The notes beneath the pieces are model-generated. The model had not been told where the DNA came from. It saw only the letters and a program-made list of their open reading frames with translations, and did not search any database. This document shows, piece by piece, positions 4,904 through 5,111 of a stretch of DNA of 5,111 nt. Source of the DNA: JAEYLA01 sp035561315. GTDB taxonomy: Bacteria > Bacillota > Clostridia > Christensenellales > CAG-138. The stretch lies in contig DATMXR010000099.1 in the NCBI GenBank assembly GCA_035561315.1, positions 1 through 5,111 of the forward strand, in the 5' to 3' direction. The position numbers and the translations under genes are program-made. The stretch's first letter is position 1; every line of letters starts with the position of its first letter.

Positions 4904-5111
4904 GAGCAAGCTTTTTGCGCAAAAAGGAAACATACACCTCCACAATGGAGCTGTCCGCCGTGCCGTCATACCCCCAGATGCGCGTGTACAGGTCCTCCTT
5001 CTGCACCGCCGAAGACTTGCGCTGCAAGAAATAAGAGAATATTTCCGTCTCCCTTTTCGAGAGCCGCACGCTTTCCTGCCCGCGGGAAAGCGTATAGGCG
5101 CCCGCATGCCT
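4836..5111 (-). CDS. OmpR/PhoB-family response regulator, C-terminal DNA-binding domain (5' part outside window)
   Basis: The last 91 codons of a response regulator are present and the frame stays open to the window edge. An in-frame GTG at 5069 is an internal valine, since the upstream residues (AGAYTLSRGQES) read as the usual start of this domain. The visible part is the winged helix: LSKRETEIFSYFLQ (first helices), EDLYTRIWGYDG, IVEVYVSFLRKKL (recognition helix, matching the family's VDVHIxxLRKKL) and VRGVGYRM (wing hairpin). The missing N-terminal part should be a phosphoacceptor receiver domain, controlled by a sensor histidine kinase, but neither is in view. The regulated genes cannot be told. 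Its stop at 4836 is followed by the bidirectional terminator. Confidence 0.92.
   Translation of the reverse strand, partial: RHAGAYTLSRGQESVRLSKRETEIFSYFLQRKSSAVQKEDLYTRIWGYDGTADSSIVEVYVSFLRKKLALIHAHAEIQSVRGVGYRMVDTL

Noticed and set aside
4610..5107. 165-codon minus-strand ORF over the response regulator region
   Set aside because: It reads the response-regulator DNA in the wrong frame and crosses the terminator; the OmpR-type motifs are in the frame ending at 4836.

Overview
The window looks like chromosomal DNA from a GC-rich anaerobic member of the Firmicutes, most likely a gut-type clostridium. The reasons are a stand-alone rubredoxin, a DUF1858 redox-disulfide protein, an Rrf2 regulator with IscR-like cysteines, strong AGGAGG-type ribosome binding sites, frequent GTG starts, and compact genes separated by intrinsic terminators. 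I see no phage, transposon, CRISPR, tRNA or rRNA signature. A more exact taxonomic placement cannot be made from this sequence alone.

Layout, left to right. (1) A sigma-A-type promoter drives a 664-residue cytoplasmic GH13 alpha-glucan hydrolase (115-2109). (2) A 221-base gap (2110-2330) has no ORF but is dense in mutually exclusive RNA pairings. It may be a structured leader, an attenuator or a small RNA. (3) A run of small metal/thiol proteins follows: a two-helix membrane protein with a C-terminal zinc ribbon (2331-2753), a DUF1858 protein with a CLGC pair (2778-2993), a terminator, a 51-residue rubredoxin (3088-3243) and a second terminator. (4) An Rrf2-family regulator with three cysteines (3373-3810) has its own promoter and converges on (5) a DEDDh 3'-5' exonuclease on the minus strand (3841-4470). 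(6) Divergent from the exonuclease is a very small basic protein gene on the plus strand, beginning at a TTG at 4658. (7) At the right edge, on the minus strand, lies the C-terminal DNA-binding half of an OmpR/PhoB-type response regulator, cut by the window end.

How the parts may work together. The zinc-ribbon, DUF1858, rubredoxin and Rrf2 genes form a plausible redox/iron-sulfur neighbourhood, although their functional connection is inference from proximity and protein type. The GH13 enzyme looks like an independent carbon-catabolism unit.

The most interesting spot is 4658-4831. The small basic protein gene carries a strong bidirectional intrinsic terminator inside its reading frame, just after an AYDRKK motif, and its only in-frame stop (4901) lies beyond that terminator, antisense to the response-regulator gene. 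Terminated plus-strand transcripts would therefore be non-stop mRNAs. This is the arrangement known for ArfA/BrfA-type ribosome-rescue factors. I propose it as a candidate of that kind, or at least as a non-stop gene; homology to those families has not been tested.
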